From JAWOGN01 sp046496815 (GTDB lineage Bacteria; Desulfobacterota; DSM-4660; Desulfatiglandales; Desulfatiglandaceae), in contig JAWOGN010000334.1 in assembly GCA_046496815.1 (NCBI GenBank), forward strand, positions 1 to 43,473: a stretch of 43,473 nt of DNA, in the 5' to 3' direction. Position numbers and translations under genes: made by a program. The notes beneath the pieces were generated by a model, which made no database searches, was not told where the DNA came from, and worked only from the letters and a program-made list of their open reading frames with translations. Positions 16,367-24,850 of this stretch are shown here, one piece after another (within the stretch, counting starts at the first letter, position 1; each line of letters starts with the position of its first letter).

Positions 16367-17572
16367 ATGAAGGTGCGGACTGAACGGAGTGCCGGCAGGA
16401 CAATCGTTACGATAGCCTTGTTTGGAGTTATTCTTGTGTCGGCAACCCCTGCATTTGCCCAAAGCCTGCAAGCTCAGACAGGGTCTGTCGCCTTGTCGCG
16501 CTTCCTGGGCATGATCCAAACAACGCTTATTTATGGTGTCTTCTACTCCCTTCTCGCCTTGGGATTCGCCCTCATATTTGGTGCTGCCAGGGTGGTAAAC
16601 CTCTATCACGGCACCTTCTACATGCTGGGGGCTTACCTTTTTGCCACCTTTTCAAAAACATCACAGTTCCATCTCCCCTTAGCAGCGTATTGGATTATTC
16701 AAGGCTTAATCATTGTCTGTGCCGCCTACTATGTCACAAAAACCGTTCAAGAGAGAAGGGCCAACAAGATAAGAGTTTACGGTAACCTCCTGTTACCTGT
16801 AGGAATTCTTTTTGTGGCACAATTCGCGATTCTGCTGCTGTTTTTCAGGGTCAAGGTCCCGCAGATGTGGCATTGTAATCTGTTTGTCGGCCTCGCTATT
16901 TCGATCATTTTCGTTGCAGTATTGTCCATCTACATTAATCGATACATCATCGACCCCGTAAGGCATCGAGGCGTTGCGGTACTGATTATCACGGTGGCGC
17001 TGGCGTTTTTTACGGAAAGACTTCTTGTGGCTGTTTATGGTGAAAGCGCTATTGCCGTCCCCAGTTTCGTCAAGACACAAGCAATAGAACTCATCCTCGA
17101 TACCACCATGGATTCCAAGCGACTGCTCATGTTTTTCGTTGGGATGATGCTGATCGTACTTGTTTGGCTTTTGATGAATAAAACAAGAATAGGAAAGGGC
17201 GTTCTCGCGGTTGCCCAAGATAGTGAAGCGGCATCGCTTGTGGGCGTAAATCCCAATTTCGTGTTTTCCTTTGCGATCTGTGTGTCTGCGATACTCGCCG
17301 GGCTTGCCGGGGTGTTCACCACGCCGTTTTTGGGGGATGCGCAACCGCAGATCTGGCTCAATCCCCTCATCAAGGCTTTTGCCATCGTCATCCTGGGTGG
17401 ACTGGGGAGCATTTTCGGAAGTATTCTTGCCTCTTTCATCCTCGCATTTTTTGAAAAACTCACAAAATATTATATCTCATCGAGTCTCGAGGAAATCGTG
17501 TTCCTCGTGGTGATCATAGCCATTCTGATTTTGCGTCCTCAGGGACTGTTCGGAAAGAAAGGACAGCTTTAG
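16367..17572 (+). CDS. Branched-chain ABC transporter permease, LivH type
   Basis: A 401-residue membrane subunit, about 100 residues longer than usual LivH (about 300). It opens with what looks like a cleavable signal peptide (TIVTIALFGVILVSATPAFAQS, residues 12-33), then the LivH start QTTLIYGVFYSLLALGFALIFGAARVVNLYHG. An extra hydrophobic/basic segment (about residues 115-180) lies between the first helices. Conserved later parts include GKGVLAVAQDSEAASLVGVN (the ATPase-contact loop) and GGLGSIFGSILASFILAFFE. The ATG at 16367 has GAGGG only one base away; a GTG at 16373 is better spaced. It is followed after 3 bases by the LivM gene. Confidence 0.88.
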   Translation: MKVRTERSAGRTIVTIALFGVILVSATPAFAQSLQAQTGSVALSRFLGMIQTTLIYGVFYSLLALGFALIFGAARVVNLYHGTFYMLGAYLFATFSKTSQFHLPLAAYWIIQGLIIVCAAYYVTKTVQERRANKIRVYGNLLLPVGILFVAQFAILLLFFRVKVPQMWHCNLFVGLAISIIFVAVLSIYINRYIIDPVRHRGVAVLIITVALAFFTERLLVAVYGESAIAVPSFVKTQAIELILDTTMDSKRLLMFFVGMMLIVLVWLLMNKTRIGKGVLAVAQDSEAASLVGVNPNFVFSFAICVSAILAGLAGVFTTPFLGDAQPQIWLNPLIKAFAIVILGGLGSIFGSILASFILAFFEKLTKYYISSSLEEIVFLVVIIAILILRPQGLFGKKGQL

Positions 17573-17575
17573 AGT

Positions 17576-18694
17576 ATGAGTGAATTCTCCAGATCGTTAA
17601 TGCCGGCTTTCTTTGCACCGGGAACGAGGAAACTGAGACCGTCCAAATGGTTCACGTTGGGATTTATGCTGTTTTTAGCCCTTGTTCCCATTCATTACCT
17701 GATCACGGACTCCACCTGGATCGTGAAGCTTTTTATCAGTGCCAATATTTTCGCAATACTCGCAATGAGCTGGGATCTCCTGTCCGGGTACACCGGCCAG
17801 GAGAACTTCGGTCATCATTTTTTTGTCGGGGTGGGAGGCTACACCGTTGGACTTTTCACGGTTGCGTTGGTGAAAGGCGCGACGATAGAAGGCATGGAAT
17901 TGCCTGCTATCATAGGCATCAACGTGCCGAGTTTCGTCGTTATCCTGGTCGGAGGCATTGCGGGTGCAATGTTCGGTTTTCTCATCGGGGTTTTATGTCT
18001 CAGGTTGGCAGGACCCTATCTTGCGCTTGCCACACTGGCCATGGGATTTATATTCGTCGAATTCACGGACCGGATTCTTCCTGGATTGAATCCGGTGCTT
18101 GAAACCCATTCTACCGAGGGGATCTACAATCTCCCTCACCTGACAGGCGGCAACATCGGAGCACTTTATTATATTGTTTTGCTTGCGCTCATAGGAAGCC
18201 TTCTCTTCAATTATGTCTTTACCCGCTCACACTACGGCCTGCTGCTTAAAGCCATTCGAGAGGATGAGACGGCAACTAAGGCACTGGGAATTAACACCAC
18301 CTTCCATAAGGTTATGGTTTTTACCATCAGCGCTTTCTTTGCTGGAATAGGAGGGACATTTCTGGCTTACTCCGTTCAGGCGATAGCCGCCTCTTATGTG
18401 GATACCCACCTGCTGTTGAAAATTATCTCTATCTGTATTGTAGGAGGCATGGGCACCATAACAGGCGGATTCGGAGGAGCCTATTTCTTAATGCTCGCTC
18501 TTTTGGGGATGGACGAGATAGCGAGGTTAGTCGCAGACATAACCGGTATTATGGAAATTCGATCCGCATATAAAGTTTTTGAAGATCTTTTCTATTATGG
18601 GGTGATCATCATCGTGATGTTATTCATGCCTGAAGGAATAATCACCTCGATGATCAAGAAAACAACAGCACTCTATCATCGTAAAAGCCAGTAA
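17576..18694 (+). CDS. Branched-chain ABC transporter permease, LivM type
   Basis: A 372-residue permease with eight or more hydrophobic segments. LivM features are the early AMSWDLLSGYTGQENFGHHFFVGVGGYTVG segment, the cytoplasmic loop AIREDETATKALGINTTFHKVMVF that contacts the ATPases, and GGMGTITGGFGGAYFLM near the end. The usual SFGHAAFFGIGAY-type motif is changed (ENFGHHFFVGVGGY). It starts 3 bases after LivH and ends 27 bases before LivG. It should pair with LivH to form the channel. Confidence 0.9.
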   Translation: MSEFSRSLMPAFFAPGTRKLRPSKWFTLGFMLFLALVPIHYLITDSTWIVKLFISANIFAILAMSWDLLSGYTGQENFGHHFFVGVGGYTVGLFTVALVKGATIEGMELPAIIGINVPSFVVILVGGIAGAMFGFLIGVLCLRLAGPYLALATLAMGFIFVEFTDRILPGLNPVLETHSTEGIYNLPHLTGGNIGALYYIVLLALIGSLLFNYVFTRSHYGLLLKAIREDETATKALGINTTFHKVMVFTISAFFAGIGGTFLAYSVQAIAASYVDTHLLLKIISICIVGGMGTITGGFGGAYFLMLALLGMDEIARLVADITGIMEIRSAYKVFEDLFYYGVIIIVMLFMPEGIITSMIKKTTALYHRKSQ

Positions 18695-18721
18695 GGGAGT
18701 GGGAAGAAGTCGGGGCAAGGC

Positions 18722-19483
18722 ATGAAGCGGAAAATACTCGAGGTGAAGCACCTTACGAAACGCTTTGGAGGGCTGGTTGCAGTTAAGAATGTGTCGTTTT
18801 ACACAAACCAGGGGGAGAAGCTCGGCATATTGGGGCCCAATGGTGCGGGCAAAACCACTTTGTTCAATCAGATTTCGGGCTTTCTGGCCTGGGATGAGGG
18901 AAACGTATTATACAAGGGCAGGGACATCAAGAAACTCAAGCCCCATGAGCGGGCCGATATGGGAATGGGCAGAACATTTCAATTGGTGCGGCCCTTTAAG
19001 GAGATGACGGTAAAAGAGAACTTGATTATCCCCTTTCTCTCTCCGAGGAAAAAGAGGTTGCTTGAAAAGAGTTCAGTATCTTTAGATGAAACAATTGATG
19101 AGATTTTGGCCAAAGTGGGGCTCCTCGGGAAGAAGAATACTTTTGTGGATCAACTGCCTCACGGGGAGCTCAAGAAGCTGGAGGTAGCGAAGGTATCGGC
19201 GCTCAAACCGGATCTGGTCTTGCTCGATGAACCCTTTGGAGGATTGTCGACAGGTGAAATCGATATGCTCTCTAACTACATAAATTTCCTAAATAAAGAA
19301 GAAAAGATAACCTTTGTAATCATCGAGCATCGCCTGAGGGAATTCATGAAAATCGTAGACAGGGTGGTGGTGTTGAATTACGGTGAGCTCATTGCAGAAG
19401 GCACGCCGGAGGAAATCATAAAGAACCCCTTCGTGATCGAGGCGTATCTGGGCAAAGGAGGAGCAGAAATTGCCGCTGCTTAA
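18722..19483 (+). CDS. Branched-chain ABC transporter ATP-binding protein, LivG type
   Basis: A 253-residue ATPase. Walker A GPNGAGKT is at residues 38-45, the LivG-specific segment MGMGRTFQLVRPFKEMTVKENL follows, and Walker B LVLLDEPFGGLS and the switch IIEHRLREF come later. The ABC signature is degenerate (LPHGELKKLEVAKV instead of the usual LPYGxxRxLEIA), but the helix pattern is kept. It overlaps the LivF gene by 14 bases. Together the two ATPases energise the LIV-type importer. Confidence 0.91.
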   Translation: MKRKILEVKHLTKRFGGLVAVKNVSFYTNQGEKLGILGPNGAGKTTLFNQISGFLAWDEGNVLYKGRDIKKLKPHERADMGMGRTFQLVRPFKEMTVKENLIIPFLSPRKKRLLEKSSVSLDETIDEILAKVGLLGKKNTFVDQLPHGELKKLEVAKVSALKPDLVLLDEPFGGLSTGEIDMLSNYINFLNKEEKITFVIIEHRLREFMKIVDRVVVLNYGELIAEGTPEEIIKNPFVIEAYLGKGGAEIAAA

Positions 19484-20180
19484 GATAGAGGGCCTCAAGG
19501 TCAGGTATGGTGGGGCTCAAATCCTCCATGGTATCAATCTCCACGTGGATGAAAAGGAGTGTGTCGCTGTGCTGGGGCCGAATGGTGCGGGCAAGAGCAC
19601 CCTGTTGAGGGCTATCTCAAATCTTGCTCCTACAGAGGGAGAGATCCAATTCGACAGCAAAGACATAACAGTCGTCGAGCCCCACAAGATGGCTGAGATA
19701 GGCGTTATCCACTGCCCTGAGAATCGACGGTTGTTTCCCGAATTTTCTGTGAAGGAAAATCTCTTGATGGGAGCCTATTTGCGGAAAGATAAAGATAGGA
19801 TACAACAGGATATGAAATTGTGCTACAAGATCTTTCCAGTGTTAAAGTTTAGGACAAAACAGATGGCACAGACCATGTCCGGAGGCGAGCAACAGATGAT
19901 TGCCATTGCCCGTGCAATCATGGGAAAACCGAGATTATTGATGCTGGATGAACCGTCACTGGGACTGGCCCAGGTCATAAAGGAGAGGATATTTGAGGGC
20001 ATTGAAGAGATCAAGAATATGGGTGTTACCCTACTCATTGTAGAACAGGATGCGGTCATGGCAATGGGAGTCGCTGATCGTATCTATATTCTTGAGGGCG
20101 GGAAGTTGACGCTAACGGGCAACAAGGACGAAATCGGAAGAAACCCCCATGTGAAGGCTGCATATCTTGGAGTGAGTTAG
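19470..20180 (+). CDS. Branched-chain ABC transporter ATP-binding protein, LivF type
   Basis: A 236-residue ATPase that begins at a TTG codon (19470), inside the end of LivG. GGAGGAG lies 6 bases upstream, and the reading from TTG gives the family N-terminus (PLLKIEGLKVRYGGAQILHG), so TTG is very likely the true start. Walker A GPNGAGKS is at residues 36-43, the LivF hallmark HCPENRRLFPEFSVKENL follows, then the signature MSGGEQQMIAIARAI, Walker B LLMLDEPSLGL and the switch IVEQD. It closes the LIV operon; 280 bases then lead to the intact thiolase. Confidence 0.92.
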   Translation: MPLLKIEGLKVRYGGAQILHGINLHVDEKECVAVLGPNGAGKSTLLRAISNLAPTEGEIQFDSKDITVVEPHKMAEIGVIHCPENRRLFPEFSVKENLLMGAYLRKDKDRIQQDMKLCYKIFPVLKFRTKQMAQTMSGGEQQMIAIARAIMGKPRLLMLDEPSLGLAQVIKERIFEGIEEIKNMGVTLLIVEQDAVMAMGVADRIYILEGGKLTLTGNKDEIGRNPHVKAAYLGVS

Positions 20181-20450
20181 ATGGCCCTCTGAATCATTTC
20201 GCAACGTGTATCGCAAGGTGATTAAAGAAGTCGGAAACACAATGAAGCATTAAAGGCGTTTTATTTGAAGATCGGTTATACCTGAGCCAATCATGAAAAA
20301 AGCAAAGGGTGATGGTGTTAAAATCCAATTGGCGGTTTGGGAGGGAACCCCGATCTCCAGGTTCGCCAAATTGTTGCTTTTCACGAGGATTTATGGCATA
20401 GGCCAATCCTTGGGGGATCACATCTCGGGATGACTTATTTTCGAATCTCG

Positions 20451-20531
20451 GAGGGCTGAAATGCAAAAGCGCAGAAAGCTGGGGCGAGGGGTCGCGATTG
20501 TGGGGGCCGGCATGTCCAAATTCGCCATGTT
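20451..20531 (+). repeat. Right copy of the 81-base thiolase-start direct repeat
   Basis: The ribosome site and first 23-24 codons of the intact thiolase repeat the sequence at 14842-14922 in direct orientation (about 91% identical by eye). The two copies bracket the whole LIV transporter operon, about 5.6 kb. Recombination between them would delete the LIV block and put the thiolase directly behind the TRAP genes. Confidence 0.75.
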
Positions 20532-21726
20532 TAAGGACAAGGACTCTAAGGATCTTTTTACAGAAGCTTTCAGAGAGATGCTGTCGTCGGTGGACAAAGG
20601 GATAGACCCCGCAGACATCGATGCCCTGTACATCGGGAACTTCTCCAACGACTACTTTGTCCACCAGTCCCACTGGGGGCCCATCATTTCGGACATCATC
20701 GGCCATGCGCCGAAGCCGGCCACCAGGACGGAGGGCGCTTGCGCTTCGAGCGCCCTGGCTTTGAGAGAGGGCGTTTTTGCCATCGCCTCGGGATTTTACG
20801 ACATGGTCCTTGTGGGCGGGGTTGAGGACATGTCCAAGAGAACCACCGAAGAGGTGGCCGAAGGTCTCGCCCTTGCCACCGTCCCCTACGAGGGCAGGGT
20901 GGGGTTCACCTTCCCCGGCGTCTTCGGCGCGGTTGCGACGGCCTATTTTGCCAAGTACGGCGCCAACCGGGAACACCTCATGAACGTGACCATCAAGAGC
21001 CACAGCAACGCCCCTCTCAATCCCAAGGCCCAGTTTCCCATGACCATTCGGGACATGATGAACGCCAAAATGGAAAGCCTGAAGAAAAAGGGCCGGCCGG
21101 TGCCGGAATGGAAAGATGAGAAGGACTTCCTCAGGGACCCGAAGGCAAACCCGCCCGTGGCCTGGCCCATGCACCTGTTCGACTGCTGTCCGATCAGCGA
21201 CGGAGCCAGCTGTGTGCTCCTGGTGGCTGAAGAGATCGCGAAGAATTTCACCGACGATCCCATTCACGTGGCGGGCATCGGTCAAGGGAGCGGAAGGGGA
21301 TTTCACGCCAGCGATGACATGACCTATTTCGAAGCCACCCGGTACGCTGCGCAGGAGGCCTATGGGCTGTCCGGCCTCACCCCGAAAGACGTGCAATTTT
21401 CCGAGGTGCACGACTGCTTTTCCATCGCGGAGCTCGTCCACATCGAGGATCTCGGTTTCTTCAAGCCGGGTGAAGGTTACAAGGCAGTGGCGGAAGGCGC
21501 GACGCGGCTGGACGGGGCCAAACCCATCAACACGTCCGGAGGATTGAAGTGCAAAGGCCATCCCGTTGGAGCCACGGGCACGTCCCAGATCTACGAGGTG
21601 TGGACGCAGCTCAGGGGAAAAGCGGGCAAGAGGCAGATTCCCATTAAGGACTTACGCATCGGAGGCGCACACAACCTGGGCGGCACAGGCGGAACCTGCA
21701 CCTTCACCATTCTGGAAAGAAGATAG
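20461..21726 (+). CDS. Thiolase (acetyl-CoA acetyltransferase / SCP-x-like)
   Basis: A 421-residue thiolase-superfamily enzyme that would cleave a 3-ketoacyl-CoA with CoA (or the reverse condensation). The nucleophilic cysteine is C94 in EGACASSA. The HDCFSIAE segment, H367 in KCKGHPVGATG and the C-terminal C413 in GGTGGTC complete the catalytic layout typical of the SCP-x/archaeal-type thiolases, which usually need a partner DUF35 protein. That partner is encoded 4 bases downstream. A GAGGG ribosome site precedes the ATG. The thiolase-DUF35 pair followed by an SDR resembles the order of beta-oxidation-like modules such as benzylsuccinate catabolism (BbsB/BbsA, BbsC/D). The substrate here is not known. 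Confidence 0.9.
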   Translation: MQKRRKLGRGVAIVGAGMSKFAMFKDKDSKDLFTEAFREMLSSVDKGIDPADIDALYIGNFSNDYFVHQSHWGPIISDIIGHAPKPATRTEGACASSALALREGVFAIASGFYDMVLVGGVEDMSKRTTEEVAEGLALATVPYEGRVGFTFPGVFGAVATAYFAKYGANREHLMNVTIKSHSNAPLNPKAQFPMTIRDMMNAKMESLKKKGRPVPEWKDEKDFLRDPKANPPVAWPMHLFDCCPISDGASCVLLVAEEIAKNFTDDPIHVAGIGQGSGRGFHASDDMTYFEATRYAAQEAYGLSGLTPKDVQFSEVHDCFSIAELVHIEDLGFFKPGEGYKAVAEGATRLDGAKPINTSGGLKCKGHPVGATGTSQIYEVWTQLRGKAGKRQIPIKDLRIGGAHNLGGTGGTCTFTILERR

Positions 21727-21730
21727 GGCG

Positions 21731-22147
21731 ATGGAACAGAGATCTTTCAGCGATACTTCATACAATCAGTTTCTCAACGAGGAGAAGCTCATGGGGTCGC
21801 GGTGCAAAGGATGCGGGGCCACCTACGTGCCTCCTCGCCCTCTCTGCGTAAAGTGCTACAAGCCGGACATGGAGTGGGTGGAGATGAAAGGAACCGGCAG
21901 GCTGGCGGCCTTCACGTGCATCACCATCGCTCCCCCTTTCATGATGGCCCAGGGGTACAACCGTAAGAATCCCTATTACTCCGGGGTGGTGGAACTGGAT
22001 GGGGGAGGCCGTGTGGATGCCCGTATCGACGGGGTGGACACGGGCCATCCGGAGAAGATCAAGGTGGGCATGCCGATGATAGTGAAATTCCTCCATCGGG
22101 AAGGGGCCGAATTGCCCGAAACCTATTTGGCCTTTGAGCCGGCGTAG
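21731..22147 (+). CDS. DUF35 zinc-ribbon/OB-fold protein, thiolase partner
   Basis: A 138-residue protein of the DUF35 family. An N-terminal rubredoxin-like zinc ribbon has cysteines at 25, 28, 39 and 42 (CKGCG...LCVKC), followed by an OB fold (residues about 50-135: GTGRLAAFTCI...YYSGVVELDGG...VGMPMIVKF). In archaeal and bacterial systems this family binds thiolase or HMG-CoA synthase and channels acyl-CoA intermediates. The frame is open from 21566, within the thiolase gene, but the ATG at 21731 is the family start and is 4 bases past the thiolase stop. It is probably co-translated with the thiolase. Confidence 0.9.
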   Translation: MEQRSFSDTSYNQFLNEEKLMGSRCKGCGATYVPPRPLCVKCYKPDMEWVEMKGTGRLAAFTCITIAPPFMMAQGYNRKNPYYSGVVELDGGGRVDARIDGVDTGHPEKIKVGMPMIVKFLHREGAELPETYLAFEPA

Positions 22148-22168
22148 ATCTCAAGTCTGGGGAGCCAC

Positions 22169-22660
22169 GTGATAGAAGCGCAGCGACTGGAAGGAAAAAG
22201 GATTCTCATCGTGGACGACGAGCCCGACGTGTTGGACACGCTGGCCGAGCTGCTGCCCATGTGTCGGGTCACCAGGGCCTCCCAGTACGAAAAGGCCAGG
22301 GAGTACCTCGAAACTCGGCCCTTTGACATCGCCATCCTGGACATCATGGGCGTGAACGGATACCGGCTCCTGGACCTGGCAAAAAAGAAGGACGTGATCC
22401 CTGTGATGCTGACCGCCCACGCCCTGAGCGTTGCGGACACGGTGAAGTCGTTTAAAAAGGGGGCAGCCTCCTATCTCCCTAAAGACAAGATGAGGAACAT
22501 CGTTGTTTTTCTCAATGACATCCTGGAGGCCAAAGAAAAAGGAAAGACCTTCGGGTGGCGATGGATGGAAAGGTTCGAGACCTACTACGAGAAGAAGTTC
22601 GGGCCCGATTGGAAGAAAAAGGACAAGGACTTCTGGAACGTGTTCAACTTCCCTACATGA
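22169..22660 (+). CDS. Stand-alone response regulator receiver protein
   Basis: A 163-residue receiver-domain protein from a GTG start (22169; no better start in frame). Phosphorylation residues are present: D16/D17 in VDDEPD, the phosphoacceptor D58 in AILDIMG, T82 in MLTAHA and K105 in YLPKDK. No DNA-binding or enzymatic output domain follows; instead residues 128-160 form a charged, aromatic tail (WRWMERFETYYEKKFGPDW..DFW). No histidine kinase is nearby. It lies between the DUF35 and SDR genes and overlaps the possible upstream ATG of the SDR, so it is transcribed with catabolic genes. Its output is probably a protein-protein contact through the tail; that is inference. Confidence 0.85.
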   Translation: MIEAQRLEGKRILIVDDEPDVLDTLAELLPMCRVTRASQYEKAREYLETRPFDIAILDIMGVNGYRLLDLAKKKDVIPVMLTAHALSVADTVKSFKKGAASYLPKDKMRNIVVFLNDILEAKEKGKTFGWRWMERFETYYEKKFGPDWKKKDKDFWNVFNFPT

Positions 22661-22674
22661 GGAAAGACCATCCT

Positions 22675-23439
22675 ATGCGAATCAAAGACAAGGTGACCCT
22701 CATCACAGGCGGTGCGGCGGGGATCGGCAAAGCAACCGCCGAGGCTTTTTTCCGTGAAGGGGCCAGGGTTGTTTTCTGCGACCTCAACGACGATGCCGGC
22801 CGACTCGTGGCGCAGCAGCTCGGCGACGAGACACGCTTTTATCGCGTGGACGTGGCGAACAGGAAGGCTGTGCAGCGCTGGGTCGATGACGTCATCAGGA
22901 GGTACGGCCGGGTGGATGTGCTGGTGAACAACGCCGGTATTCTTCGAGACGGCCTGTTGGTGAAAGTGAAGGACGGCGGCCTGGTCAAGCAGATGGCCGA
23001 AGAGGACTTCGACCTGGTCGTCTCCATCAATCTGAAGGGTGTTTTCAACTGCACCCAGGCTGTTGTCCCTTTTATGATCCGGCAGGGAAGGGGAGTCATT
23101 CTCAATGCAACATCCATCGTAGGCATGGACGGTAACCTGGGCCAAACCAATTATGTCGCCACCAAGGCCGGCGTCATCGGCATGACCAAGGTCTGGTCCC
23201 GCGAGTTGGGAAAATTCAACATCCGCGTGAACGCGGTAGCGCCGGGATTCACCGCCACGGAGATTCTCGATTCCATGCCGGAAAAAGTCCTGAAGGCCAT
23301 GAAAGATCGAACCCCCCTGGGGCGGCTGGGGCAGCCGGATGAGATCGCCAATGCCTATCTTTTCCTCGCTTCCGACGAAGCGAGCTTCATCACCGGAACG
23401 GTGTTGAGGGTAGATGGGGGAATGGTCGTTGGAACGTGA
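22675..23439 (+). CDS. Short-chain dehydrogenase/reductase (FabG-like)
   Basis: A 254-residue classical SDR. The NAD(P) motif TGGAAGIG is at residues 11-18, NNAG at 85-88, and the catalytic residues are N119, S147, Y160 and K164 (YVATK). An acidic residue at the end of the second strand (FCDLND, D36) favours NAD over NADP. The frame is open from 22555 and an ATG at 22657 overlaps the response-regulator stop; I prefer 22675, which has GAGGAAA in front. With the upstream thiolase and DUF35 protein it would supply the 3-hydroxyacyl-CoA dehydrogenase step of a short beta-oxidation sequence. The operon seems to end here, with 206 bases before the convergent MFS gene. Confidence 0.91.
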   Translation: MRIKDKVTLITGGAAGIGKATAEAFFREGARVVFCDLNDDAGRLVAQQLGDETRFYRVDVANRKAVQRWVDDVIRRYGRVDVLVNNAGILRDGLLVKVKDGGLVKQMAEEDFDLVVSINLKGVFNCTQAVVPFMIRQGRGVILNATSIVGMDGNLGQTNYVATKAGVIGMTKVWSRELGKFNIRVNAVAPGFTATEILDSMPEKVLKAMKDRTPLGRLGQPDEIANAYLFLASDEASFITGTVLRVDGGMVVGT

Positions 23440-23645
23440 TAAAGGCTGAGTAAAAGCTATTGAATTCTTGTTCTCGAAATCGGTGAAGCCGAATTGACAG
23501 TGCGAAATTCGTCCAGATCATACAGCCTTGCAAGCGGCTTGTTCGTCCATGGAAGGGGCCGGTCCCAGCGATGAAACGGTGCCTTCTTCCATCGTGACCT
23601 CCATCATGGAACCTTTTTTACCAGCCTTTGCGTCTCCTCACGCAT

Positions 23646-24839
23646 TTAACGTTTTCCTGAGAGCCCGTGCGGGAGCAGCATAACAGACAAGAAGATAAGC
23701 ACTGCAGCGCCCGAAAGAACAAAAAACAGGCTGTCGAAGCCCCATCGGCCGTGTATCCATGCGATGAAAGGAATGGAAGAAGCCGAAACGGAGAAGGTTA
23801 CGATATAGCGAAACGCATAAGCCCGGCTTCGCCATTCGCTTTGGGTAAACCGGCTGATCAGCACATCGTTTATGGGGATCTGTCCGAACACCGCCAGCAT
23901 GAACGCCATTGAGACCATGAGCGCATTCACACCGCTGAGCCCCGGCATGGCCCCGAAGAAACCAGCCTGAAGCGCAACCACGAGCGAAAACACGGCGCGA
24001 ACGGAATAGCGATCGAGCAAATATCCCACAACCAACTGTCCAACCGCGGCAAAAGCAAATACAATGAACGCATACCATCCGACAACCGTTGCAGATATGG
24101 CCAACCCGGCCAGTCGTTCATCAAAGATTTTGGGTAGCGCAAATGTCGTGCTCTGAAAAATGAGTCCGCCGACGGCCGTGGAAAAGAAAATGATCGCAAA
24201 CACGCGGCCGACGATACGCCTGTCCACGGACGGCGCGTCAGACGGCTTATCATTTGTTCTATCACCACCTGCTGCCGACGCCTCTGAATTCCGGGTCGCG
24301 TAAAGAAATCCGGCATACGCAGTACCGATTATAACCGATGCGACACCGGGTGAGACAAAAGCCGAACGCCAGCCTGCTCGGTCAATCAAGAATCCTGTTA
24401 TGAGGGCGGCGCCGGCAACTCCCATGTTTCCGAAAACCCCGTTTAGGGCAAGCGGTATTCCCGTTGTCTTGCGCCCCTGCACCACAAGGGAGATGCCCAC
24501 GGGATGATAGATGGCGGCAAAGACGCCGATGGCAAGGAGGCCGAGGCTTATCTGAATCGGTGTTTTCGCAAAAGATGCAAAGATCGAACTGAGACCGATG
24601 CCCAGAAAAAATAGCACCATCATGCCTTTTCGGCTCCACTTGTCGGCGATCCAGCCCGCAGGCAAAGCGCATACGCCGATGGCAACAAAGCCCGGTGTGG
24701 CGTAAGGAATGAGTTTGGCATAACTCATTTCCCACTCCTGTGAGAGCGAGAGTGCGGCCACGGTCGCAAAGATCAGCATAAACAGGTGGCTGAAAAAGTG
24801 GCCCGTGCACATGAAGGCGAAGTGGATTCGATTGGTCAT
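23646..24839 (-). CDS. Major facilitator superfamily transporter
   Basis: A 397-residue membrane protein with about 12 hydrophobic helices. The MFS signature between helices 2 and 3 is visible as AGWIADKWSRKGMMV (G..D+..R+), preceded by SYAKLIPYATPGFVAIGVCALP, and an analogous loop GYLLDRYSVRAVFS follows helix 8. The N-terminus MTNRIHFAFMCTGHFFSHLFMLIFATVAALSLS is typical of metabolite or drug carriers of the YfcJ/fosmidomycin-resistance-like groups. Substrate and direction are not visible. It lies 11 bases downstream of the dehydratase pseudogene and on the strand of the GAF activator, so the three were probably once one unit. Confidence 0.85.
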   Translation of the reverse strand: MTNRIHFAFMCTGHFFSHLFMLIFATVAALSLSQEWEMSYAKLIPYATPGFVAIGVCALPAGWIADKWSRKGMMVLFFLGIGLSSIFASFAKTPIQISLGLLAIGVFAAIYHPVGISLVVQGRKTTGIPLALNGVFGNMGVAGAALITGFLIDRAGWRSAFVSPGVASVIIGTAYAGFLYATRNSEASAAGGDRTNDKPSDAPSVDRRIVGRVFAIIFFSTAVGGLIFQSTTFALPKIFDERLAGLAISATVVGWYAFIVFAFAAVGQLVVGYLLDRYSVRAVFSLVVALQAGFFGAMPGLSGVNALMVSMAFMLAVFGQIPINDVLISRFTQSEWRSRAYAFRYIVTFSVSASSIPFIAWIHGRWGFDSLFFVLSGAAVLIFLSVMLLPHGLSGKR

Positions 24840-24850
24840 AGCCGGTCTTT

